Part shown: positions 1-12,200 of the stretch, piece by piece
Position numbering within the stretch: position 1 is the first letter of the stretch
Layout: each line of letters starts with the position of its first letter
From: Galaxea fascicularis
Taxonomy: Eukaryota; Cnidaria; Anthozoa; Scleractinia; Euphylliidae
DNA: 64,000 bases
Assembly (NCBI GenBank): GCA_948470475.1
Contig: OX419344.1
Span: forward strand, 22,824,725-22,888,724
Reading direction: 5' to 3'
The notes under the pieces: model-generated
What the model was told of the DNA's origin: nothing
The model's database searches: none
Seen by the model: only the letters and a program-made list of their open reading frames with translations
Made by a program: the position numbers and the translations under genes

Positions 1-1389
1 AAGGTGAAAAAGTAATGGTGTAACCGAGCTGTGGCACTGGAGTTTCATGATATGTGAAGTTTTGAACCTCACTTGATGGAGCAATTTAGGAGTCACCAAC
101 CCATAAGATACTGATGTTACAGACTTTATGAAGATGTCACATTCCAGTCAGAAGACATTCTGTCTTATCTGAATTCAGTTTTAACTTATCCGTATGCATC
201 TATGCATCCACTGACTGATATCAGCAATACATGATTCCATGGCATGGCAAAAAGCAGTGAAGGACAAAGAACACTGAGAAGAATGGTGGTTGCACCTCGG
301 TTGCATCAAGGTTAACACAAAGACCTGTTATTTTCTTTTCTTGTTTAGTACAGGATGAAGTTTCCAGTTTGTTGTCATTACCACTTGAACCAGATCTGGA
401 AACACTCTTTATAGGAAGTGTAAAATGTATCTTTAGGAAAGGGTACAGCATGCTCCTTAGATGTCCTGTTGGTTGCTCATGTATTCCTTCAACAGAAAGG
501 AATAAGATGTGGGAATGGAATATTTCTCTGGTCAAAACGGTCTGTTCTATTTCAGCCTCATTTTATCGTTACAAGAAGATCAGAAGAATTTCTGAAATTT
601 ATCAGTTGTGTTAGATCAAAGTTTCTTTGTCCCAGGACTTGCCAACTGTTCAAACTGGGTTTCGTTGGAATTGTATGTTACCAATGCAGCTTATCTATAG
701 CGTCTACACTATATAAATGCCATGTAACATAATGAGGGAGATGGTATATTATCATAAGAAAGTTTTAAGTTATGGGATGAATGTAGCTGCTGTATAGAAG
801 TGTTCAGCTTCATTGGTGTCACTACCTTGAGATCAATGTCATTATCTGGGAAACTCCCTTAACTTGTTATAACTTGTTGGGTTAAGGGATGGGCAGATCC
901 CTACCTTGGCAATGTAGCTAAACCAGTTAAGAACAAAGTTGATCAAAGAAACTGATTGAGATGCTGTTTACTATTATTTTAGATTTAAATGTGAAAAAAT
1001 TGTTTAGATTTGTTATAAAAAGAGGGCAAACACTGAATGGAAAACCCGACATGCAGATGTCACCTTCCCTTACAGCTGTTGTTGAAAGTTCCTGCCTTGT
1101 TGTAACAGCTGCAAAACAGACTAGCATCTGTGCAGTCTTGTTTTGCACATAAACAAAAGCCCATTGTTTTAATATACTGGCAAAAACAGATTTAAAGCTT
1201 TTTTGTGAAGATCAGGAAGGAATTGAACATTTAATGATTTACGAAATAAGCATAACATTATTGAAGGGGTTTAAAACAAGAGGAGATATCAATAACTTGA
1301 CCAGAAGATCTGATAGATGCTTTAAGCTTTCTAGCTTTTACATGTACACCAAATATTGGCCCATTCCTTTTTTTCTTTCGATGCTAATT

Positions 1390-1423
<34 letters not shown>

Positions 1424-2341
1424 AGACTAGTAAAAATTCCGTTTTGGCCAGTAGGTTTTGTGCTTCACTAGCCATTTTGGCTAGAGAAAATGTCAGCACT
1501 GGACCAGATGAAATCACTGTTTAAAGAAACTTGGATCAAAGTGTGCAGAATTTGAAGCATCGACTGTTTATAATCAGCTGATATAATTTATTGCCTCAAG
1601 CAAGAACTTTAGATTACTAAAAAGCGAAAGCACAATTGACTTTTTCGGTTCTTTTTTCCCTTACTAAAGCCACGAATGACAAACAAACTTCTTGCTGCAG
1701 ATGAGGTCACAGACGTCTAGGGATAGCGTTTCAACGCTTTTCTTTCAATTACTTCAAAAAATTACATCGATTTGAATAATGCTTATTTGACATCGACTTC
1801 TATGTCTGCAACTTCCAAGTACAGTCAAAGATGAAACGTTACGAATTTTCTTGTTCACGAGAGGTCATGAATCAGCATTAAAAAAAAAAAGACAAAAAAC
1901 AAAGGAAAATCAATGTTTTTTGGCCAGTAGCTGCAAAGTTTTGACGGTGGTTCCGTGACAAATTTCTCAAAGGTGTGGAAATTTAGTTTGCACTTTTAAG
2001 TTTAAGAAAACTGCAAGCTACACACAGGCTAGCATTTTTTTGGCATCCCAGTTCAAGTCCTTTAAAATTAATTTTTTTTTGTACTTAAACTGTTGTGTTT
2101 ATAAATTCATTATAAACCTTTCAAGTTAAACTTAAAAAAAAAACTATACTAATAAGCTGATAAGTTCAGTTCTTTCAGTCAGTATTGTGGTTGGGAAAAA
2201 GGGTACTGAAATTGCTTGACAGGATAAAAAATAAAATAACTAAGAAACAAGTCTGGCTAGTTAATAATTTGTTTTGTCTAGTGAATCAAACGTGTGCACT
2301 AGCCACTGGGCTATTAAGCTGAAAAGTTAGTCTCAAGCCCT
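1390..2341. mobile_element. Non-autonomous hAT-like element (about 950 bp)
   Basis: The left end reads CAGGGCTCGAGACTAAC and the right end GTTAGTCTCAAGCCCTG, so the termini are 17-bp inverted repeats with one mismatch. CTAATT occurs just outside both ends, as expected for a decayed target-site duplication. CAGGG termini are typical of hAT transposons. No transposase frame is visible, so it would have been moved in trans. Subterminal CTAG/GGCTAG motifs recur near both ends. Confidence 0.6.
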
Positions 2342-2378
2342 GACTAATTAGAATTCTGGTACAGCAATGACTGAATGA

Positions 2379-2405
2379 GGGAGGGGGGGTGGGGGCGGGG
2401 GCGGC
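2379..2405 (+). repeat. G-rich run with G-quadruplex potential
   Basis: Several runs of three or more G are separated by single bases, and GGCGGCGG follows directly. On the transcribed (minus) strand of INTS6 the run is C-rich, so RNA folding would involve only an antisense transcript; DNA-level folding is possible. Confidence 0.5.
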
Positions 2406-2460
2406 GGCGATGTACTTTATTTGCAGACCTTGCCAGCTGTGATTCACATGCACTACCCCT

Positions 2461-2519
2461 GTAGTCTCCTTCACAGAGTGTTGCGTGACAGCCCAAAAAA
2501 CGGCTGCGAAGGAGACTAC
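2461..2519. repeat. Short inverted-repeat element with GTAGTCTCCTTC ends
   Basis: GTAGTCTCCTTC at 2461-2472 is mirrored by GAAGGAGACTAC at 2508-2519. The same termini bound a longer hairpin at 39223-39323, so this looks like a small member of one MITE family. Confidence 0.5.
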
Positions 2520-3245
2520 CACCCCTGGGACACTACTGCAAATCTTCAGATTGTTATGAATACCCCTAAAATCCCTACTTAAATCAAACCACTCGAGGAA
2601 ATACTTTTCAAATTTCCCTACCCCCAAAAAATCCCAGAATTAACAATTTTGCATCTAAAAAATCCTTCAATCATCCCTGTAACTTGAAATCAAGTCTCCC
2701 CATGGGTGAATGAGGTTGAGTTTTCCAAATTCTTAGAAATTAAGCTTTTTCCCAAAAGATTAAGTGCAAAGTCTGCAATGCATATTAAAACAGGATAAGT
2801 TTAGAGAATCTCAGATTTCTTGGTTATAACACAAAACGCAAGCGACCCACTGGAAAGTCATTTTTTAGTTCAAGCCTTCTCATACAATAATGTGTGACAA
2901 GTTTTTATGTACTTTTTCCAAATGTGTATACACGGAAGAATTATTCAAAGAGACTAGCTTTGAGTTATCCAGGGACTTACAGTAACTACAAACAGGTGTT
3001 ATGAATGTTCTGGTACAAAATGGTTGAAAATATTTTATCCACCAAAAATGTTACAAATGACAATGCTGGCATCTTTTGCTGTAAAAACCAAATAATTTAC
3101 ATTTTGATGCAGGGATGACGGGAATGTGTTGATGCAACTCACAGAATGCAATCACTAATATTACAATTTGCCAATCCAAAGTATCGAAACAAAAAACAAA
3201 CAAACTAGGTTTCCAATTAAGCCAGCCACACTTTCAATACATCTG

Positions 3246-6200
3246 CTATCTTTTCTTCTTTGCAAGGCTGACACTGGTTGAGTCTGGTGATTGTCTTTGC
3301 TGTAGGATTTCAAGATGTGCTGACAGTTTTTCTACCAAGGCTTTCTTCTTGAACAGCTCAGCTTCTTCTACGATTTCTTGAATTGCTGCACTTCGAACTT
3401 CAGGGGATCCTTTTAAGTTTGCTACATGTTCCATGATGACTTCATCACCTTCAAAGCAAAATTTTACTGCATGTTAGAATGGCGTGAGGTAAATCAAATG
3501 GCTTAGGAGGAAGAGATTTCAAACACCTACTGAATAAGACCAAGCATTTTCACTTGCAGTTACACTGTGGGTGCAGAGCAGGGGAACTAAGAGTAAAGAC
3601 TTACTTTTTTCAGGTTGTCTGATCTCCCTAAATACAGTATTTCGTATTAATCTGTTCCCTTCACGAGCTTCCCTGTCAAGTTGCCTTTTCAGCAATCTTG
3701 GTGACAGTCCCCTTCCTCTCCCTTTTACAAGTCCATCCAAAGATGCTTCAGAATTTGTTACTTTGTTTTTACCAACTGAAGTGTCATTAGAATTAACCAC
3801 AGGTACTCCTTGACCTGAAAACGTTCTACTCTGAGAAGTCACTGCTTCTTTGAGAATCGATGAGACAAAATCATTCTTGGAAGAATTAACTGTGTCATTC
3901 TTTGCAACTGCTTGCTGTTTGCGATTTAACTTCTCTTTGTTGTGTAGTCTCTGCTGAAGTTTTGCAAGCTGAGGTTTAATTAAACCTTTTGGCCCTTTAA
4001 GCATTTTGTTTGCTCCCTCACTTCCTTCACTGTGTTTCCTTTTCATTCCGTGGCCAGGAAAGACATTGTTTGTTTTGGCATCCTGTGAGAGCAAATTTTT
4101 GTCAGTTGACAATTTGTTGTTAAATGTTGGTTGGAGTGGATTTCCATTTTGATTTATTTTGTTGGGCCACCGAACTGGTGGAGACTCCTGTTGCCGCTTC
4201 TTATCCTTTGGGGACCCAGGTCTGTTGTCAACAGGGGGTCTTTTACGGGAAGGTGGACCTGCCATCGCTTCATTTACATCTGCCTCATCAACCATAACTC
4301 GCTGCAAGGAATGGAACAATAAAAACATTCAGATGAAACTTGATGTGCTCAACGCAAGTCAAAGAGAAATTTGACTGTGGATTCCATAACCTTGTAGTTC
4401 GTCAAAGTAACTTGCAAGGGGAGAAGAGTAGAGTACAGATGATGGCCTTCTACTGGTGAGATATTTAATCATAAAAAATGACAAACAGTGTTGTTGTTAA
4501 GTAACTAGAAGATATTCATTTTGTAGAGCGGGGACAGTCACATCAAGAGAAGGCATTCAGGGTTGTCAAAAAACTACCAGCAATATCGCCAGCTTCGATT
4601 CACCAGTAAAAAGAGAAAATGTGGGGGGAGAGTAGTATTGTTACTCCGTGATTGCCATATACTTTCCTAGATTCTTCTTTTACTTAAAATCTTTTTGACA
4701 ACCCTGGGAATTGTTCTCAACTCCCCTTTCTCTTGTCCTGATGTTTAAAACTCAAATAAACTCACCTGGTCTTTGGCAAGTTTGAAAGGGTTACCAAACA
4801 TGTGCACTCTGTTTTGTCCAGGATCCACTTCACGTAAGGGGCTCATTTGCCTGAGCACTTCTTGATAATTACCCATATCTGCAATGGCTACACTGTGCCG
4901 AGCATCTAACAATAAAAAAAAACTTGATCTCAGTTTTCGGCAATAACGACTTGTTCTAAGCTATGCCCAACTGGAACATAAACCACATCAAATGTATAAA
5001 TGTGGTGTTGAGAAAGTTTGACAGGTTAGACCAGGCTGCTCAAATAGTTAATCAAATCAAATGAAGAATGATCGTCACAGTTGTGATCACAATTTTTACA
5101 ATAGTGTAAAGAAGCCTGAAAAAAATTCAGGACTTCGACGTCCTGATTTTTTTTTCAGGCTTCTTTACACAATTGTAAAAATTGCGACCAGAACTGCAAT
5201 GATCATTCTTCATTTGATTTCATATCCGCAGTTCACATATGATTTCTTTCATATGCATCATTCGCATCAAATAGTTAAGTTTGCCAGTTGAGAATACTTG
5301 AAATGAGCCAATTTGAAATTGATCAAGTACATAATTAAACCATCAGAAAGATGTTCATCTTTACAGCTATCGTGCTGTTCTTGCAAATTGGTTTCTAACT
5401 TACTTTTAAGAGGAATTATATTATTGTCAAATTTTAAATTGCGCAGATTAAAGGTAGGAGGGAGGGAAGGAAAGAAAGAGGTTACCTTCATCTTGAAGTC
5501 TGGTTGATGTTGCTGCGGTATGAAAGAAGTTGATTCTCATCCTTGATACTTGGTCAAGAAGCTCATCTCTTGAAATATCATATGGATTCTTGTAGCTTTG
5601 CGTTCTAACATTCTTCATTGAAAGAATGTACAAAATAATGTTATGATTAATTTTATAATGACCTGGGCCAACATCAAAGATCTCTGCCTCACATACTTTT
5701 TAAACAAAAGTTTTGGTACAAAGAAATAAAACTATAAAAATTCTAACTCTCATCTGATTCCAAAAATTTAAGTTTAAATTTGAAATTTGTATTTAAACCA
5801 ATATTTTTCCATTTCAAATTCACTGCACAGTTTCTAACAATGGAAAACAAACATTAATACTGGTTTGAAAAGGTTAAAATACAAATACAAATGTCACCAA
5901 TACCAATACTGAAATGTTTCAAAACTGTTTCTTCTGTGTTTAAAATGTACCTTACATTTGGAGGACATTTTTTTATGCACTTCACAATAGCGCCAGAATG
6001 GACCCCTGCTGTTAAAACTCGTATGCACAGAGTTATATTACTTGAATCTACATGTATTTCACCAGTCAGTGCACTAACCTTACTGTTATGAAATGATGCA
6101 CTTGGAATGTTAATATCAGTCTCACTAGAAAAGGCAGAAACAAGAAAGGTGAAGACATAGATTTCAAAGAAGAACTGACAGGCAGTTTTGGCTGAAGAAT

Positions 6201-9200
6201 AAAGTCTATTTGCTCAACCTGAGTTTCAATAAAGCCTCATTTACACTAGCAAGTTTTCCTTGGCAGTGTAAATGGAAAAATATGACAAGTTTTTCCTGGA
6301 CAAGTGTCCTTCTTTTCAACACTTGTCAAGGACACTTGTCAAGAAAAACCTGCTAGTGTAAATGAGGCTTAATAGCAGGCACAAGCTTACAACTTCTAAC
6401 CTCAAACTGACTAAAAAAAGAGGTCACAATATGGAATAACATATTAAAGATCAAGACAGGAGTTTTGTTTATTAAAGAAATAGGAGGGTATAGGATTTTT
6501 AGTAGGCAGGTACCCCTGAGATTTGTTTGGTTTGCCCTTTTCAACACCTTTAAATTAACAATAAAGGCTGGTACCGTGTTCAGAGTATACAGGTGCCCAA
6601 ACCTGGGTCCTGGTTTCTAATTACAACCCTGTAACAGTAATACTGCAGCCATAACCAATACCCCCAAATTTCTGTCTTTGTAACCATACCTCAAACATTT
6701 AATTTATTAAATTAATGTCCTCACCTTGACATCCTATTATCATCATTGCTGGATGAAAAATTGCTGTTATGCAGTAATGCATGGAAGTCCTTTTTCTTGG
6801 GTTTAGGCAGCTGTGGAGTTCTATATAAAGAAGTACAAACCCAGCCGGTGTTATTTCATTTATTCACAATGATAGAGATCAGACAAAAATGTAACCCAAA
6901 GAACAAACATAATATTGTTCACTACATTGTATAAGATCTATACAGTGCAACAAACTCAACTGGGGCTACCAACACTTTGAATTTTAGAGATGCTCTCATT
7001 TTTGATTGGCTAATGAAGTATCAAAGCCAGACTCCTTTGTTGTCCAGTGAGTTGTCGATTAATGTTTGGGTGGCCACAGTTGAGTTCATAACACTGTAAA
7101 AAGTGAAGTATCATAATGATATTGGTGCAATTTAATTACAATATCAATACAGTATTAACACTAACCTGAGAAGTGGCCGTGTAACAGGTTCCCTAGTGGG
7201 ATTTTTGCCCACCAATGAAATCAACCTTTCTGTCTCCATTTTACTCTAGAAAAAATACACAAGTGACATACACTGTCTTTTTTAAGTTCCAACTTTACAT
7301 CACAACTGGGATCAAAGAATGGAATAGCTTAAAAAACGACACAAGGGTAAAACCTCAAGAAGACTTGGACAGAAAAGGTGGGAGAGGGGACTTATGAATT
7401 TTCACCCTGTCAAAGACAGCTTTAGACTTAATGTTACATAAATAAATTTAAACACTTAAGACTGAGACATACCTGTTGCTTTACTTTCTTCAAATAATTA
7501 ACAACAGTGTAACTTAGGAATGAGTCCAAATGATCTGGAACAAATGACGGAGGAATACCCATACGACGAAAGGCATTGCGGAGGGGCTAATCACAAAAAT
7601 AATGAAAACAATTTACATTAAAGTGATTATAGTACACTCAACAAAATTACTCAATTCTGATTGGTCGAGAGCAATACAATTAATCCCAAATAGTACTCTG
7701 TAGGAGTACCTATTACGTTTCCATGACAACAGCGCATAAGTTAGTAATTTTGTTGAATGTGCTATAAATAAAAAATCGCACAACCTTGTACAATTTTGAG
7801 AACTTTCAAAATCACTCATACCTATTAATCCTAAATTGTACTAAATTTGTTTAGTGGTGTGTAAAACTTGGAAAAAATATCAACTCCAGTCAATCTACTG
7901 ACTTGTAAGATAAACAAGAAAATCACCACCTTCACTGCAATACTTTCAACATCCAACACCAATGACTATAGGAAATACATTTTTTTCAGTCTTAGGATTA
8001 TTTTTTAAGATGACAATAATTATTGTTGTGAATCTCGAGTCATAAGCAGAAATAATTGCAACAGCTGCTTCAAATGGTAGAGTGATTTCTAACATGTGAG
8101 GGTGGCTAATTTCTGAAACAATCATAATTTGTGCTAAAATTACAAAATGGATTATGAATGCAAATGAATGTTAAATAAAAAAATAAGTAATCAAGCAGCT
8201 GTTAAAGTGCCTATAACCCCAAAATATTTTTTTCGCTAAAATGCTTCTTTGCACCTGTTCAAAATGCATTACTTAAGGCACTTTTTTACTTTCTTCACCA
8301 AATCTTAGCTTGTTATAGGCTTTAAAACAGAGCATCATTTGATTCATGACCGAGTCAGAAGGGGCGTAGGCATACTCCTGGCTTGACGTCACAAACTGAT
8401 TTGCATGCATGTTTGCAAAGAGTTAATGTGATGCAAATCAGTTTTAAAGATGCATTTTAGCGAAAAATATATTTTGGGGTTATAGGCACTTTAACATCTA
8501 CACACCCCGGCATAGTAGTTTGGCATTGTTGAGAGGTAATTATCAAATTTCTCCTTCCACTTTGGTGTAGGTTTCATCTTGTGCACTTTGACAAGGTCCT
8601 CTGAAAGAGATGGAAAGTTAATGTGGCTTAAGTAGTGGCATGCAGAAAAGTTGGTTTTAAAACTAATGTCCAAAGATCACCTTAAGTCTTATTTTAAGAT
8701 GAAGCCAGGTTACAAAAGCTTCCAAAGAAAGCCCCAAAAATGTCATTATCAATTAGACAAGAGCATTAACACCATTACAGTCTTTTCTTACCTATAACAG
8801 GGAAAAGAACTGGAAAATTGTATGGCATAACAAACAGATTCACAGTTTGTAGATTAGTGCTTGCTTTCAGATAACCAAATGGATATCCTACGTCGCCAAG
8901 CTTCTTAGAACTGTTAACAATAAATGTCTGAAGAAAAACAAAAAGAATGATATAGATTCAGCTAAAACTACACATTGTCTTAAGCTCAAAGAAGTGATCG
9001 ACATCAGCTGCTAAAAGCCAGAACTAAATGCGCAATATTAAACATGACAATGATTTTTGCTTCTTGTGAATTGATTCTGTAATTAACACTCGTGCACCTG
9101 CACACACAGAATTGTAACTGTAACTGTATTTTACATTTCAAATTGTAAACATATCTAAAACAGTGGAAAATGGAAAATCACATTAAACTGATGATGGCAT

Positions 9201-12200
9201 GAGTCATGCCGAAACATGTCTTTAAAAAGTTGTATCATGAGCTTAAAATTTTTGTTAATATTGTTATTGTCACGAAGTTAAGGCAGTGTCATAACAATTT
9301 ATTAAAAATAATATCAAATTTAATGTTGACACACTGGCATATTTCTTTGTTCTTAAAAGAACAAAGAAATATGCCAGTGTGCCAGTTGTGGTCTGCAGTT
9401 TTACAAATGCACATGCACATTTAATAATTGTGCTCTTGGTTTGAACTTGGCATTTTGTTAGCAGGAAGCATGAGCATTTGTTAAGCATGCAGCCATGTCA
9501 TAAAAGGCTATTTCCCCCTCTCTTCCTTCTCCTTTCTGCTGTTTTTGAATGTTTCTTACTGTGTAGGGGCTCTTGTCTAGGTTTCCAGGATTTGCTAGCC
9601 ATAGGAAAGGTCTCCATCTCAGAGCTGGCTGCCAATAGTAACAGCTTCTGGATGTCTCAAACGTGAGATCTTCCAAGGGGTAGAATGACAAGCGACCTGG
9701 CTCCCAAAACACTGACAACAGTCAGGAATCAACAGAAAAAGCTTAAGAGTTTCTGACAGAGACAATTCACTTTTAATTCCTCTATGCTTTCTTTGCGACA
9801 GTGACATTTTCCCCTAAACAAACAGGTAACAGACAGAGTCGTAAACGAGTGACAGAGTGACACAAGACCACCACTTGGAAGGCCCCAGGTACCCAAAGGT
9901 CTCCACTTAAAAACAATTCACTTCAACCGACACTAAGTTTAACTAACAAATATTAACATTTTCATTTAACAAGAAAAGCCAAGGAAATAATAAATTTAAG
10001 AATACACAGCTAGCGCTTAATACAATAAGATGCAAACCTGCCAACAAGTGGATGGTGATTTTCTCTCCAAGATGTACTGGGTAAGAGGTGATGGTTCTAG
10101 TTCATATTTGTCAAATGGCAAGTTATCAAGAACCAATGGATCTGAGTTGTTGCAGGAAAACATGACACTAGGGTGTGCCTCTCTAGATGGCTACAATACA
10201 AAACAACACCATCTAAATAAGCTCCAAAAAACACTTAGTGAGTAGCTTAAATTGAAGGGTTTGGTGCTTAACTGATCTATGGTGCTTTTTGGCTCATTTC
10301 TTGAAAGTTGTCCAAATCAGTTAATTTTTTGCATGATTGTGGACTTTGATTTAACTAATTTCAGCTTCTCCTTTAATAAATAACCTACTTGAAAAGCCCA
10401 TTTGTTTGTTTTGGAAGTGAAACATTTGATAAGAAACAGACAAAAGAAGTAGAGTCAAACAATTTGCAAAACCCGCCACTGGGAAAAAACTGAGTTTTTG
10501 CATAAATTTATTATTGAAAAAGAAGTGGAGACTGGCAAAACACAACACAGGGCAATGTTATTCTTACTATTAAATCAAAGGCTACATACAAACATTCAGC
10601 TGACTTGGAATATATTCAAAAAAGAAGCCAAAGAAGCATGATAGGTTGGTTATGCACTAGGTTTTTCAAATATTTACCAGTCTAACATCTGGAGGTCTAA
10701 GTGTATTTCATCATCGAATCTGTCACACAAGAATAAACATGACAGTAACATGCTAAAGGGTTGAAACATTTTTTCTGACCCACCTCCCAAATCCACAGTA
10801 ATGTTCATCTTACTTTCAAAAACTATTTCATAATATGCCTAAATAACACCAACTTGTTTTACGTATTATCGCCCATTTATTATTAATCATGGCATATCAA
10901 GTTACATGAGTCACATTTTAAGCAAAACTTAGCACCAACAAAAACAGCACCATTCAGTTAATAACCACCCTATGAAACCCTTATTACAAAAGATACCTCA
11001 TTATCAGTTTCTTTCATTAAAACAAAACATTCTCCTCAAACAGGCCTCCTCAATATGGAAATGCTACATGTACACGAACAGGATAACAGGGTTTCACTGT
11101 ACTGCCATGGTATTTAAGAAGATAACGACATTTTTAATTTTAAAAGACATGTTTCGATGTTGCCAACATCATCGTCAGTTACATAATATTTGAAAAACCG
11201 TTGGACTTTATGACAACTAGGTAAAACATACATAATTAATTAAGATTAAGTGACAAAAATATTTGAGTGAGTTGCAAAGTGTGAAAGAACATAAAGCCTA
11301 AAGCGTAATTAAAAATGTCGTTATCTTCTTTAAAATCACGATTTGGTTTCTGCTGTCTCGTCCTTTACTGCTATGGTAATAGTTATTTTTATCCTGTCCT
11401 ACTAATGCTCTTTCCAGTACCTTGCTCCAGATTAAAACTAATCAATAAAATGTACTTTATTTACCAGAGACTGCATTGAAGGATCTGGCCAGAATGATTC
11501 TGGTAAAGGCCAGTGCCCAGACGGCGGACTGCTCTTGATATAGATCATCCTGCGACAACTCATCCACGCTGTGGACTGCATGGTTGGTGGCACAGGGGAA
11601 CTTGTGGTCGAACGAGAGATCCCCATGACACCAAGATTGTCCTCGGGCTGAGAGGAACTTGGATGTGCTAAGGAATTATCTCCACTTTGATGAGTTCTGA
11701 TAATAACAAAACACTTTTTATGTTCAAAAATTATTTGGCTGATTAACAAAATGCTTTTGTCACTATTGTGTTGGATGTTTAAATCACTATAGATTTAATA
11801 CATTTTAAGTTGTTTACCATAGAAGGGCCTGCAGTAAAAGTATTTCTTTTTTGTTGCTGCAAATTGAAAAGCCTAAAAAGCACAAAACATGGTCCCACGT
11901 CAGTGAACACTACCATTGTTCCTCAAGAAACTTGGGTGTTTTAAAAATATGTTGTGAACTTTAAAATGATTGCGAGTGTACAGGGAATGTTGTCATTTGT
12001 GTCTGTCCAATATTATTATTATTATCTCAAGGACAAAGGAAATTTAACATGTGATTGTCACCTCTAAACGTCATTCATAAGCCTGTGAGCCTTACCTTGT
12101 GCCTGAATTTTCCATCTTCACAGCTATATGGTTTTCCTCCACAGAATTCTTATTACTTGTGTCCTCTTTGTTGTAGTCCATGTTATTCATCCCATGGTTA

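Larger units (their letters stand above)
1..3245. other. Downstream flank and probable 3' UTR of INTS6; no gene seen
   Basis: No open frame here resembles a known protein or has convincing splice sites. The right part is probably the 3' UTR of INTS6, read on the minus strand from the stop at 3246. A minus-strand AATAAA lies near 2414 (TTTATT on the plus strand), but it is about 830 nt past the stop and inside a busy repeat area, so the cleavage site is uncertain. The segment holds a CAGGG-ended transposon-like element, a G-rich run and a small inverted repeat, each listed separately. Confidence 0.6.
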
